Source of the DNA: Lachnospiraceae bacterium
Lineage (GTDB): Bacteria > Bacillota_A > Clostridia > Lachnospirales > Lachnospiraceae
Direction of reading: 5' to 3'
Assembly (NCBI GenBank): GCA_017652545.1
Contig: JAGCAV010000444.1
Span: forward strand, 1 to 7,631
Length of the DNA: 7,631 nucleotides
A model generated the notes under the pieces. It made no database searches. It worked only from the letters and a program-made list of their open reading frames with translations, and had not been told where the DNA came from. Below, piece by piece: positions 1 to 7,200 of the stretch. Position 1 is the first letter of the stretch; each line of letters starts with the position of its first letter. A program made the position numbers and the translations under genes.

Positions 1-513
1 CATCAGGTTTTCCTTTTCCCCGTTCTCATATTCATCATGCTCAAACGGAGCTGTGAGCTCATCCTGATCCATATCTGAATCCCACAGGTAGATCAGATCT
101 TCCTCCGTGGGAATGACCACATAGAAATAGCGTGTGTCGGAAACGAGATTTCCTGTTGACAGAACGAACCAGTTGATTTCGTTCCAGTACCTGAACAGAT
201 CTTCCAGCTCAGGATCATCAATGTTTTCCACATGGTCCAGAAATGCCTGCGAATCTTCGTTCTCAAGCGCTTCCCGGAGCATCTCATGATAAGCGCAGAT
301 GTCATCTTCGCGCTCTATCATTCTTGAGACCATCGAGCCGCTGATATTGATCACTGCCAGATCTACATAAGAATACGCCATGGACCTGTAGGTTTCGATA
401 TTCTGGCGGTAAAAGGAAACACCCACAACCCCGCCGATTCCGATGATCAGGACCAGACCAAAGAGAATCAGCCGCAGTACGTGCATTTTTCTGATTGATT
501 TTATCCGCTTCAT
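1..513 (-). CDS. N-terminal part of a membrane sensor protein, probably the SpoIIE/RsbU-type phosphatase of the partner-switching unit (runs off left edge)
   Basis: Reading leftwards from ATG at 513, the frame stays open for all 171 codons to position 1, so the 3' end is missing. The protein starts MKRIKSIRKM, a short basic cytoplasmic end. One strong membrane helix follows (about residues 12-35, rich in Leu, Ile, Val and Gly), then an acidic, probably extracytoplasmic region with no recognisable motif in the visible part. The start is chosen because its ATG overlaps the TGA of the upstream kinase gene (ATGA at 510-513), which indicates translational coupling; no good Shine-Dalgarno is seen. 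A second in-frame ATG at 486 is possible but has no better site. STAS and RsbW-like genes immediately upstream make a PP2C/SpoIIE phosphatase with an N-terminal sensor the best guess, but the catalytic part is outside the window. A kinase, cyclase or other sensor remains possible. Confidence 0.72.
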   Translation of the reverse strand, partial: MKRIKSIRKMHVLRLILFGLVLIIGIGGVVGVSFYRQNIETYRSMAYSYVDLAVINISGSMVSRMIEREDDICAYHEMLREALENEDSQAFLDHVENIDDPELEDLFRYWNEINWFVLSTGNLVSDTRYFYVVIPTEEDLIYLWDSDMDQDELTAPFEHDEYENGEKENLM

Positions 514-917
514 ACGTTTTTACTGATCGTCAGAATATTCTGCCCGTTTTTATACTCATACCGCACTTCATCCATGCTCTGCCTGACCATGTAGATTCCC
601 ATCCCGCCGGGATCCCGCTCATCCGCATCCAGATCAAGATCCGGATCTTTTTTGGCAAGGGGATCAAACGGCTTCCCGTTGTCAAAAAAAGTCACGGTCA
701 CACGGAGCGGCTCCTCTGACGTCTCCACCCGGATCGTCGCAGTCCCCGTGTCAGGAACATACCCGTAATGAGCAATGTTGACAAAGATTTCCTCAACGGC
801 GATATTCAGCTGGGCCTGTGCCTTAGGAGAACAGTTGCAATCCTCCAGCTGCTCTTCCAGAAATTCAAGCACCTCACCCAGATTCCCAGTTGTTGCATCA
901 ATCGTCAGTTCTTTCAT
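510..917 (-). CDS. RsbW/SpoIIAB-like anti-sigma-factor serine kinase (HATPase_c_2)
   Basis: The 135-residue protein has the size and motifs of the small GHKL ATPases that act as serine kinases and sigma-factor binders in partner switching. The N box is visible as AVEEIFVNIAHYGY (residues 40-53), with Glu43 and Asn47 as likely Mg-ATP ligands. The G1 box is FFDNGKPFDP (77-86) and the G2 box is GGMGIYMVRQ (104-113). These proteins bind a sigma factor or another target, and phosphorylate their STAS antagonist. The start ATG at 917 has a purine-rich site (AGAGGAAG) a few bases upstream. It lies 49 bp after the STAS gene, and its TGA overlaps the ATG of the next gene. No sigma factor gene is adjacent, so this is not a spoIIA operon, and which protein it controls cannot be read from the window. 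The exact family label (RsbW, SpoIIAB, BtrW) is uncertain. Confidence 0.9.
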   Translation of the reverse strand: MKELTIDATTGNLGEVLEFLEEQLEDCNCSPKAQAQLNIAVEEIFVNIAHYGYVPDTGTATIRVETSEEPLRVTVTFFDNGKPFDPLAKKDPDLDLDADERDPGGMGIYMVRQSMDEVRYEYKNGQNILTISKNV

Positions 918-966
918 CCGGTCTTCCTCTTCATCAGCTCTTTGTGAGCATTCTATTCAAACAAAG

Positions 967-1263
967 TCACTCGATGTTCAGAACTCTTGAAAAGCCTGTC
1001 ACATCAAAGATTTCCCTGATCACCTCATTGACATGAGTGATCTTCATTGCGCCTTTCCCTTTCATGGATTTGTAGGCAGCCATGATCACACGCAGTCCGG
1101 CAGACGAGACATACTCCAGGCTTGAAAAATCCAGAATCAGCGAATCGATACCGTCCAGCGACGTGCTCAGTTCGCCTTCCAGCATGGGTGCTGTTGTCGT
1201 ATCCAGGCGGCCTGCCAGTACAAAAGTCAATGCGTCGTTGTCTCTGTTTTTCTGAATTGTCAT
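967..1263 (-). CDS. STAS-domain anti-sigma-factor antagonist (RsbV/SpoIIAA-like)
   Basis: A 98-residue single-domain STAS protein, the usual length for this family. The core reads LILDFSSLEYVSSAGLRVI (residues 42-60), matching the conserved segment around the phosphorylated serine. Aligned with the YMDSTG segment of RsbV, Ser54 is the likely phospho-acceptor. The typical early strand and loop (FVLAGRLDTTTA, 14-25) is also present. By family knowledge the unphosphorylated form binds the RsbW-like kinase encoded just downstream and releases its target; phosphorylation by that kinase inactivates it, and a PP2C phosphatase reactivates it. The ATG at 1263 is preceded by a clear GGGAGGAAA site about ten bases away. 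The gene lies 46 bp after the beta-lactamase-like gene on the same strand, and no terminator is seen between them. Confidence 0.93.
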   Translation of the reverse strand: MTIQKNRDNDALTFVLAGRLDTTTAPMLEGELSTSLDGIDSLILDFSSLEYVSSAGLRVIMAAYKSMKGKGAMKITHVNEVIREIFDVTGFSRVLNIE

Positions 1264-1309
1264 CTCAGTATTTCCTCCCTCATATATGCTGTTAACTTTA
1301 TTCTATATT

Positions 1310-2116
1310 CTATTTCTCAGGACCGTTGACAGCCTGATAGATCTTCAGGGAAGCTCTGCGGATCAGCCGGCTGAACTCAGGTACATCCGTTTCGCTGCCA
1401 AGGAAGCACAGGATAAACGGCTCTTTTCCATAATCGACAATAGCCGTATCATGAACAACACCGTCCAGTCCCCCCGTCTTATGCGCAATATTCTCTTCCG
1501 GGATCAGGTCACACAGGTCTTCCGGAATCAGGTCATTGAACTGCTGTTCCTTCAGGATCTGCAGCATCTGCGCGCTTGCCTCAGGTGACACCAGCCTTCC
1601 CCGGTAGATCTGCTCCAGAAGCCAGGCGCAGTCATCGGCGGAAGTGTAATTCTGGATCCCCCGTGCGATCGCATCCAGATCCATCATTTCCCGGTTCCAT
1701 CTGGTGCCATTCAGCTTCAGGGTATCCTTCAGATACCGCTGCATCTGTTCCATCCCTTCGATCCGGAGCAGAATATTGGTCGCGGTATTGTCGCTGATGA
1801 TGATCATCAGTTCCACCAGGTCCCTCACCGACATGGACTTGATGTCCTTCATAAAATGCAGGACACCGCTGGAGGAGGCATTCTTCTCGTCTTCCACGCT
1901 GATCCGGTCCGTCAGCAGAAGCCGTCCGCGGCCGGCAAGGTCATATATGTCCGCCATCAGGAACATTTTGATGATGCTGGCAGAGGGATGTACATGATCC
2001 GTCCGGTAACCGAAGCAGTCCCCGCTCACCAGATTCCTGTAAAGGCAGCTGACATTTCCTTTCTGACGGTCCAGCTCAGCGCGCAGCCAGTCTCTCATAC
2101 TATCTTCCAGTATCAT
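1310..2116 (-). CDS. Cytoplasmic class A beta-lactamase-fold serine hydrolase-like protein
   Basis: With the preferred start the product is 268 residues. It carries the three serine-active-site motifs of the beta-lactamase/PBP fold in order: S47-I-I-K50 (SxxK), S108-D-N110 and K213-T-G215. No signal peptide or membrane helix precedes them (start MILEDSMRDW), so the protein is predicted to be cytoplasmic, unlike secreted beta-lactamases. At the spacing expected for the class A omega loop the residues are RxMxxLD (142-148), so the deacylating Glu166 appears replaced by Met144, although Glu143 is adjacent. It may therefore be a slow or non-canonical hydrolase and should not be called a resistance gene. 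The ATG at 2116 is chosen because GGAGG lies eight bases upstream. The frame also extends to a TTG at 2176, but that start has no ribosome binding site and overlaps the structured RNA. It is the first gene of the partner-switching unit; its role there is unknown. Confidence 0.85.
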   Translation of the reverse strand: MILEDSMRDWLRAELDRQKGNVSCLYRNLVSGDCFGYRTDHVHPSASIIKMFLMADIYDLAGRGRLLLTDRISVEDEKNASSSGVLHFMKDIKSMSVRDLVELMIIISDNTATNILLRIEGMEQMQRYLKDTLKLNGTRWNREMMDLDAIARGIQNYTSADDCAWLLEQIYRGRLVSPEASAQMLQILKEQQFNDLIPEDLCDLIPEENIAHKTGGLDGVVHDTAIVDYGKEPFILCFLGSETDVPEFSRLIRRASLKIYQAVNGPEK

Positions 2117-2124
2117 TTTCCGTT

Positions 2125-2129
2125 CCTCC
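2125..2129 (-). promoter_or_regulatory. Ribosome binding site that fixes the start of the beta-lactamase-like gene
   Basis: On the minus strand GGAGG is followed by an eight-base spacer and ATG at 2116. This is the only good Shine-Dalgarno near the 5' end of this frame. It argues that the 20 codons between the TTG at 2176 and this ATG are untranslated leader. Confidence 0.75.
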
Positions 2130-2170
2130 AGGCATGGTCTGTTTGCGTTTGAATTGTTATTTGATATACT

Positions 2171-2338
2171 CGCCAAAGTAAGATTACGGATTGTTCCGCT
2201 CTCCGAGCTCCCACAATCCTGTCCTCCATTCGCAATTCGCGGGGCCCCTGCCCCACTTCTTGCTCATGCATGGCGCGCCCCAAATACCCTTCCCTCCACT
2301 CGTGCAAGCACGGTTCCGGGAATGGTACTTTTGGCGCT
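2171..2338 (-). ncRNA. Candidate structured RNA: leader of the partner-switching unit or a separate ncRNA; family not recognised
   Basis: Read on the minus strand, this stretch folds by hand into several stems. A 5' hairpin spans 2337-2275. GCGCC pairs with GGCGC (2337-2333/2279-2275), AAGUACC with GGUAUUU (2330-2324/2288-2282, one G-U), and UUCCC with GGGAA (2322-2318/2294-2290). It is capped by CGUG-CUUG-CACG (2312-2301). Next come GGGGC/GCCCC (2254-2250/2245-2241), and GGAUUGU/ACAAUCC (2219-2213/2194-2188) with an inner GCUC/GAGC. CGCCA (2275-2271) can pair with UGGCG (2175-2171), closing the 3' half, although base 2275 is shared with the first helix. The minus strand is favoured by the G-U pair, the CUUG tetraloop, purine-rich unpaired segments and a promoter whose predicted start is base 2338. 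No U-run terminator follows, so it is probably a leader reaching the gene at 2116. I see no T-box, SAM, FMN, lysine or SRP signature. Confidence 0.55.
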
Positions 2339-2344
2339 GTAATC

Positions 2345-2372
2345 ATTATATCATGAATGCAGTCAACCGCAA
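2345..2372 (-). promoter_or_regulatory. Extended -10 promoter for the structured RNA and partner-switching unit
   Basis: On the minus strand a perfect TATAAT (2350-2345) is preceded by TGA, forming an extended -10 element. A weak -35, TTGCGG (2372-2367), lies 16 bp upstream. The expected start is A2338, immediately before the first base of the long 5' helix. An alternative -35, TTGACT (2366-2361), sits only 10 bp from the -10 and is too close. Confidence 0.55.
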
Positions 2373-2386
2373 CAGTATATGGAACA

Positions 2387-2415
2387 TTTACTTTTTCACG
2401 AATCTCATGTATGAT
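2387..2415 (+). promoter_or_regulatory. Probable sigma-A promoter of glgA
   Basis: TTTACT (2387-2392) and TATGAT (2410-2415) are separated by exactly 17 bp, each matching most of the housekeeping consensus. Transcription would start near 2422, giving a leader of about 55 bases before the glgA start. It lies back to back with the minus-strand promoter, with the two -35 elements about 15 bp apart. Confidence 0.55.
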
Positions 2416-2463
2416 AAAAACATATAAAGAATTGAAACCGGGTCTATCCCTGAGGTCAGTCTT

Positions 2464-2473
2464 AAAGGAGGTG
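2464..2473 (+). promoter_or_regulatory. Strong ribosome binding site for the GTG start of glgA
   Basis: AAAGGAGGTG is a near-perfect Shine-Dalgarno, with AGGAGG ending six bases before GTG at 2478. It fixes the start and so shows that the unusual N-terminal tail is translated. Confidence 0.85.
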
Positions 2474-2477
2474 TATC

Positions 2478-4127
2478 GTGCCAGCAAAAAAAACAGCTAC
2501 CGCAAAAGAAAAAACCGTAAAGGAAGAAGTTCTTGAAAAAACTGTCCGGGAAAAAGCCGCAAAAGAAAAGGCTGCAAAGCCCAGGACCGTCAGGCGGAAA
2601 AAAACAGCAAAGGCTGACGCTGATGTCGTTCCCGCTGCAGCTCCCGCAGCACCGGCTGCTCCGGAGCTTCCCCAGCCCCGCCGGAGCGTCGCCTTCATCG
2701 GTTCCGAGTGCTATCCCTTCGTAAAGACAGGCGGACTGGGCGATGTGATGTATGCCCTGCCCAAAGCGCTCGTCGCCCTCAACTGTGACGTCAGGGTGAT
2801 CCTGCCACGTTACAAGTGTATTCCGTGGAAGTATCAGGAAAAGATGGTCTACCGCGGTGCCTTTGACATGGATCTTTGTGAGGATGGCCGCAAGTACTAT
2901 GTCGGCATCATGGAATACGTATGGGACGGAGTCGTCTATGATTTTATCGACAATGAGGAATTCTTCAGTTTTGGCAATCCATACACCAACCTGATCGACG
3001 ACATTCCGAAATACTGCTATTTCGGAAAAGCCGCTCTTGCCGCCCTGAATTTCCTGGACTGGATCCCGGATGTGATTCACTGCCATGACTGGCAGGCCGG
3101 CCTGGTTCCTGTATATCTCAGGACGCTTTTCGCCGACACACCCATAGGCCGGTCAAAAGTCATGATCACGATCCACAACCTGCGTTTCCAGGGAATCTAC
3201 AACATTGAGACCATCCGCTACTGGTCCGGGCTGCCCGGCTATGTATTCAACAAGGATGCGCTCAAGCAGGACTGGGTCGACGCCAATATGTTCAAAGGCG
3301 GCCTGACCTATGCCAACATGATCACCACCGTCAGCCCCACATACGCCGGCGAGATCCAGACGCCATTCTACGGCGAGAAACTGGATGCTCATCTCAGGTA
3401 TCATTCCGGAAAGCTGCGCGGAATCGTTAACGGCATTGATGTTGACATGTGGGATCCCTCAAAGGATGAGCTTCTCGCACAGAACTACAGCCTTGCAGAT
3501 GTGCTTGAAAAGAAGAAACAGAACAAGCTCCGCCTCCAGGAGGTTCTGGGCCTTGAACAGGATGAGAACAAATTCGTGGTCGGCCTGATCTCAAGGCTTA
3601 CCAACCAGAAGGGACTGGATCTGGTCAACGCGATCATCCCCTCCATGATGGACGGCAACACACAGGTCGTTGTTCTCGGTACAGGCGATCCCGAGTATGA
3701 AGACTCGTTCCGTTACTATGAGGGTGCCTATAAGGGCAGCGTCTGTTCCAACATCATGTATGACGAGGGCCGTGCCCATATGATCTATGCCGGTGCCGAT
3801 GCCCTGCTGGTTCCCTCACTGTTCGAGCCCTGCGGGCTGACACAGCTGATCGCGATGCGCTACGGAACCATTCCCATCGTGCGTGAGACCGGCGGCCTGA
3901 AGGATACGGTTGCCCCCTACAACCAGTTCACCAACGAAGGCAACGGGTTTACCTTTGACCGGTATGAATCCGGCCTGCTGCTCGATGCCGTCAACCGTGC
4001 CAAGACCGTCTATTTCACTGACCGCATCCGCTGGGATGAGATGATCATCAGGGATATGGAAAAGGATGTCTCCTGGGAAAACTCGGCAAAACAGTACAGG
4101 GAACTGTATCTGGAGCTGACGACCTGA
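2478..4127 (+). CDS. glgA: Glycogen synthase (ADP-glucose type, GT5) with a basic N-terminal extension
   Basis: The enzyme extends alpha-1,4-glucan chains from ADP-glucose in the cytoplasm. The GT-B catalytic body starts near residue 70 and shows the GT5 landmarks: KTGGLGDV (83-90, glucan/nucleotide-sugar loop), HCHDWQAGLVP (201-211), TIHNLRFQG (231-239), TVSPTYAGEI (284-293), SRLTNQKG (372-379, with Arg373 and Lys378) and PSLFEPCGLTQL (446-457, with Glu450). The body is about 480 residues, matching usual GlgA length. The total is 549 because of a 69-residue tail: residues 1-46 are Lys/Glu-rich with repeated EKTVKE, EKTVRE and EKAAKE units, and 47-69 are Ala/Pro-rich. There is no start codon at the tail-body junction, and the GTG at 2478 has an excellent ribosome binding site, so the tail is real. 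It is transcribed alone here, divergent from the partner-switching unit, with no other glg gene in view. Confidence 0.97.
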   Translation: MPAKKTATAKEKTVKEEVLEKTVREKAAKEKAAKPRTVRRKKTAKADADVVPAAAPAAPAAPELPQPRRSVAFIGSECYPFVKTGGLGDVMYALPKALVALNCDVRVILPRYKCIPWKYQEKMVYRGAFDMDLCEDGRKYYVGIMEYVWDGVVYDFIDNEEFFSFGNPYTNLIDDIPKYCYFGKAALAALNFLDWIPDVIHCHDWQAGLVPVYLRTLFADTPIGRSKVMITIHNLRFQGIYNIETIRYWSGLPGYVFNKDALKQDWVDANMFKGGLTYANMITTVSPTYAGEIQTPFYGEKLDAHLRYHSGKLRGIVNGIDVDMWDPSKDELLAQNYSLADVLEKKKQNKLRLQEVLGLEQDENKFVVGLISRLTNQKGLDLVNAIIPSMMDGNTQVVVLGTGDPEYEDSFRYYEGAYKGSVCSNIMYDEGRAHMIYAGADALLVPSLFEPCGLTQLIAMRYGTIPIVRETGGLKDTVAPYNQFTNEGNGFTFDRYESGLLLDAVNRAKTVYFTDRIRWDEMIIRDMEKDVSWENSAKQYRELYLELTT

Positions 4128-4163
4128 CATCTGGATCTTAAAACAGAATACTGTGGCTTAGAA

Positions 4164-4199
4164 AAAGAGCTGCCGCGCCAGATGGCGCGGCAGCTCTTT
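4164..4199. terminator. Bidirectional intrinsic terminator between convergent glgA and the MscS-family gene
   Basis: A perfect 16-bp inverted repeat, AAAGAGCTGCCGCGCC (4164-4179) with GGCGCGGCAGCTCTTT (4184-4199), encloses an AGAT loop. On the minus strand it ends in five Ts (4166-4162), a canonical terminator for the MscS-family gene. On the plus strand the T-run is only three bases, so termination of glgA is probably weaker. It lies 36 bp after the glgA stop and 10 bp after the other gene's stop. Confidence 0.85.
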
Positions 4200-4209
4200 G
4201 ACAGATCCG

Positions 4210-7200
4210 TTACATCAGATGAATATTATTTTCTTCCAGGAAGAACTGCAGTGCCCGGTTGAGCTCTCTCTGCACCAGGTGATAATCCGCCTCATTGCAC
4301 TCGGCTATGATCGACAGCGTTACAAATCCGTTTCCGAAGCCGATCACTCCCTTATAGAACGGTCCGCTGATAATCTCAGGAATGTGTTCCCCGATCTTCG
4401 AAAGCTGTTCCCTGAGTTTCTGTTCGATCACTACGATCGGATGCTCACTGTCGCAGACAACATTCAGTTCCACCGGATACCAGGAATGTTTTCTCGTCAT
4501 ATTCAGCACATTCTTGACATCCCGGTTGGCAATGATCTTGATATTCCCGCCGCGCCCCTCGAGCTTGGTCGTCCGCACCCCGATCTCCAGCACCATGCCT
4601 CTGTAGCCGTTCACCTCGATGATATCACCAACCTGATACTCTCCCTCAAAGACGATGCTGATCCCGGCAAGAATATCCGTGATCAGGTCCTTTGCACCCA
4701 GTGAGATCGCAAATGAGAGCAGGCCCAGAGAAGCAAGCAGGGCATTCGTATTGATTCCCAGATAGGCAAGGGCAAAATACGCAAATACGAGGACAGACAT
4801 ATATCGGACCACGTTCAGAAGCAGGCGGCAGACGGTTTCACCCCTTGTTCCCAGAAGGGAACTCAGAACACGCAGTATCCCCCCGGTGAGAATAACTGCC
4901 ATGATGATCATACAGGCCAGAATAAAAATGTTGGCAAAAGCAAAAATGTTCAGACCCTTTGACCAGGATCCCCGCAGAAGGTAACCCAGGACAGAATTCT
5001 CCGTCGACTGCCCTACCTGCCTGGTTCCGACCAGCACGGTGATCAGTACCATATAAATGACGAACAGCAGCTTCGTCATCGTCAGGGCATTTCGGAACGG
5101 CATCCCGACATGACGGTTCGGTTCAAACCGCAGCCAGCGTCTGGACGGATCGATCGAACGTTTCATGCGTCCGTCTGCCACACTGATCATATTCATGTCC
5201 TCGTTCTCCTCGGACAGCACATCGCCCCTCTCCGAGTAAACCGGATAATCCTTTGAGTATCCGCGCCTCATGAAAAGGTTCATCGGGATCATGACGATCA
5301 GATACCCGATCACACACATAACAATATAGAACAGGATCTCGCTGTACATCTTCCGTCTTTCCACGCCAAAATAATAGATGACCCCGTCCTTCTCAGAAGA
5401 TTCTCCGAAGTAGTATTTTCCATCCAGCCTGAAATAGTCCATGAACGAACCATGCAGGGCTGACGCCGGAACTCCGAGTACCTTTGCGTCCCGGTCGATC
5501 AGGTCTGCATCGCTGGCATCCAGGACCCGTCCGCTTTCCTCATCGACTGAAAAGCAGACACTTCCTTCTGCTGCCAGCATCCTCATCAGATCGCTGGGGT
5601 CCTGTTCCCCGACCGAAGAGATCTTTTCCGTCGGAACAGCCATGAGGAGCGCGCCGTATCCCTTCTTCTTTTCATCGATCGGAATGCTCACGCCGATCAG
5701 AGCTGCATCCAGCCCGGTCTCTTCATGATAGGCGGGATCATGTACGATCTCCTCCACGCCGTTGAGAAGGCGTCTGAAATCAGCGGTCTGCGAATCTTCA
5801 CCTTTCCCCAGGGACAGATTGATCAGTCCGCTGTTCGAAATGGTTTCATTGCCCTTTTCATCAAACAGCATAAGGTACGCGGCACCGGTCAGATCACAGA
5901 TCTTCTGCATGCTTTCCGGCGTGCGCAGACCGGGGTCTTCCGTAAACATGTCCCTGATATAGCGGGCATACTGGAGGTACTTCATCTTCATACTCTCCCG
6001 TCCCACACTGATCTGATACTCGTTCTCATCGATCTTTTCCCCGATGACAGCGAGCGAGTGCTCAACCCCGTTGGCCTGCCTGTACATGCTGAACATGCTT
6101 CGTGACAGAGCCCCGATCAGGATCATACATAAGAGACCGCCCAGAACAAAGATCCAGGACCGCTTTCTGAGATTTACGGGATTGAACATGATCTTTTGCC
6201 GTTCATCCAGTGCATGATCTCTGACCAGGAGCAGCACTGAGATCATCCATGTGATAAAGACAATCCCGATCGAGATCATCAGAATAATCAGAATCATGCT
6301 CTGCTCACCCGCCAGATGCAGGCTGTCCTCGATCGGGAAAAGGATCAGCAGCGTGCATCTCATATTTTCCATCCAGAAACCATAGGCTTCATACACTTTC
6401 TCATCGATCTGTATCACCTCTCCGGAAGAGCCCGTTTTCCGTTTCTTCTCTCCCTGCACAGCTTCCGCAGCATCCGATGTCTCCGCTTCCTGACGCGCCT
6501 GGCTGTCGAATGCGTTTATGGCGCCTTCGACCATTTCATCCGTGATCCCGTATTCCTCCAGAAGCATATGCTCCGGGAGCCCCTCCGAAGCGTAAAAAAC
6601 AACTGTGTTGTCATCATACGCCAGATCCTTGTCAATCAACATGATCCTGGCATTGAAGACATTTTCAAGACCCCGGATCAGGGACATACTGTCCATATAT
6701 GTATCAAGTTCTTTATAGTACTCTTCATATGCTTCCCATTCAATATAATAGTACGGACCATTGATCCTGCTGTAACAGATTATATAGAAGTTCTCGCCCA
6801 ACGGGCTTATGACCTGGTCATATCCACTGTCACCGGTTATGGCCATTTCGGAGGCCGGGACTTCTTCAGGAAAGCCTTCGGGCAGCTCAACGCCGTCATT
6901 GGTTACTTTTACCATGCAGCCGTTCATAAAGAAACGAAGCTGCCCATCCCAGCTCTGGACAGCCAGATCCTGCAGTGTGATCGCTGCGATCTTCGCTTTC
7001 GTCGTCTTGTAATCCATCAGGCTTTCGGTCACTTCATCACCAATCATATCCACCCTGTCCAGAGACTGGACAATGGCCTGCATGTTCAGAATATCATCTT
7101 CCGTATCGAGATACAGATTAAATGACATATTGACAAAAAACATGATTACTCCGAAAAGAATCACAAGCACGATCAGCAGCAATGATCCTGTTATCGTTTT

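Noticed and set aside
93..305. 70-codon minus-strand frame at the left end
   Set aside because: It lies in another frame inside the truncated sensor gene, whose frame is open for 171 codons, begins with an ATGA junction and encodes a membrane helix.
918..966. CUUUGU/ACAAAG inverted repeat between the STAS and kinase genes as a terminator or regulatory hairpin
   Set aside because: Only six A/U-rich pairs around a 15-base loop and no U-run follows; too weak to call.
2142..2170. Plus-strand promoter-like TTTGCG-17-TATACT with TGA before the -10, which would transcribe the structured region towards glgA
   Set aside because: The -35 is weak and a closer promoter at 2387-2415 explains glgA. The fold favours the minus strand (G-U pair, CUUG loop). 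It remains a possible source of antisense RNA but is not supported enough to list.
2117..2176. 20-residue N-terminal extension of the beta-lactamase-like protein from a TTG
   Set aside because: There is no Shine-Dalgarno before the TTG, the residues look unstructured (Asn/Ser-rich), and a good GGAGG precedes the internal ATG at 2116.
2241..2297. G-quadruplex in the G-rich minus strand of the leader
   Set aside because: There are several runs of three or four Gs, but no four runs lie within short loop distances, and most of these Gs pair in the predicted stems.
2113..2487. A 124-codon minus-strand open frame covering the whole divergent intergenic region
   Set aside because: It starts upstream of the predicted minus-strand transcription start, overlaps both promoters and the glgA start, and has no ribosome binding site or recognisable protein pattern. 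The region is better explained as promoters plus structured RNA.
4198..4704. 168-codon plus-strand frame opposite the MscS domain, and similar frames at 5725-6105 and 6316-7125
   Set aside because: They are antisense to a long, clearly coding MscS-family gene, lack ribosome binding sites and show no protein-family pattern.
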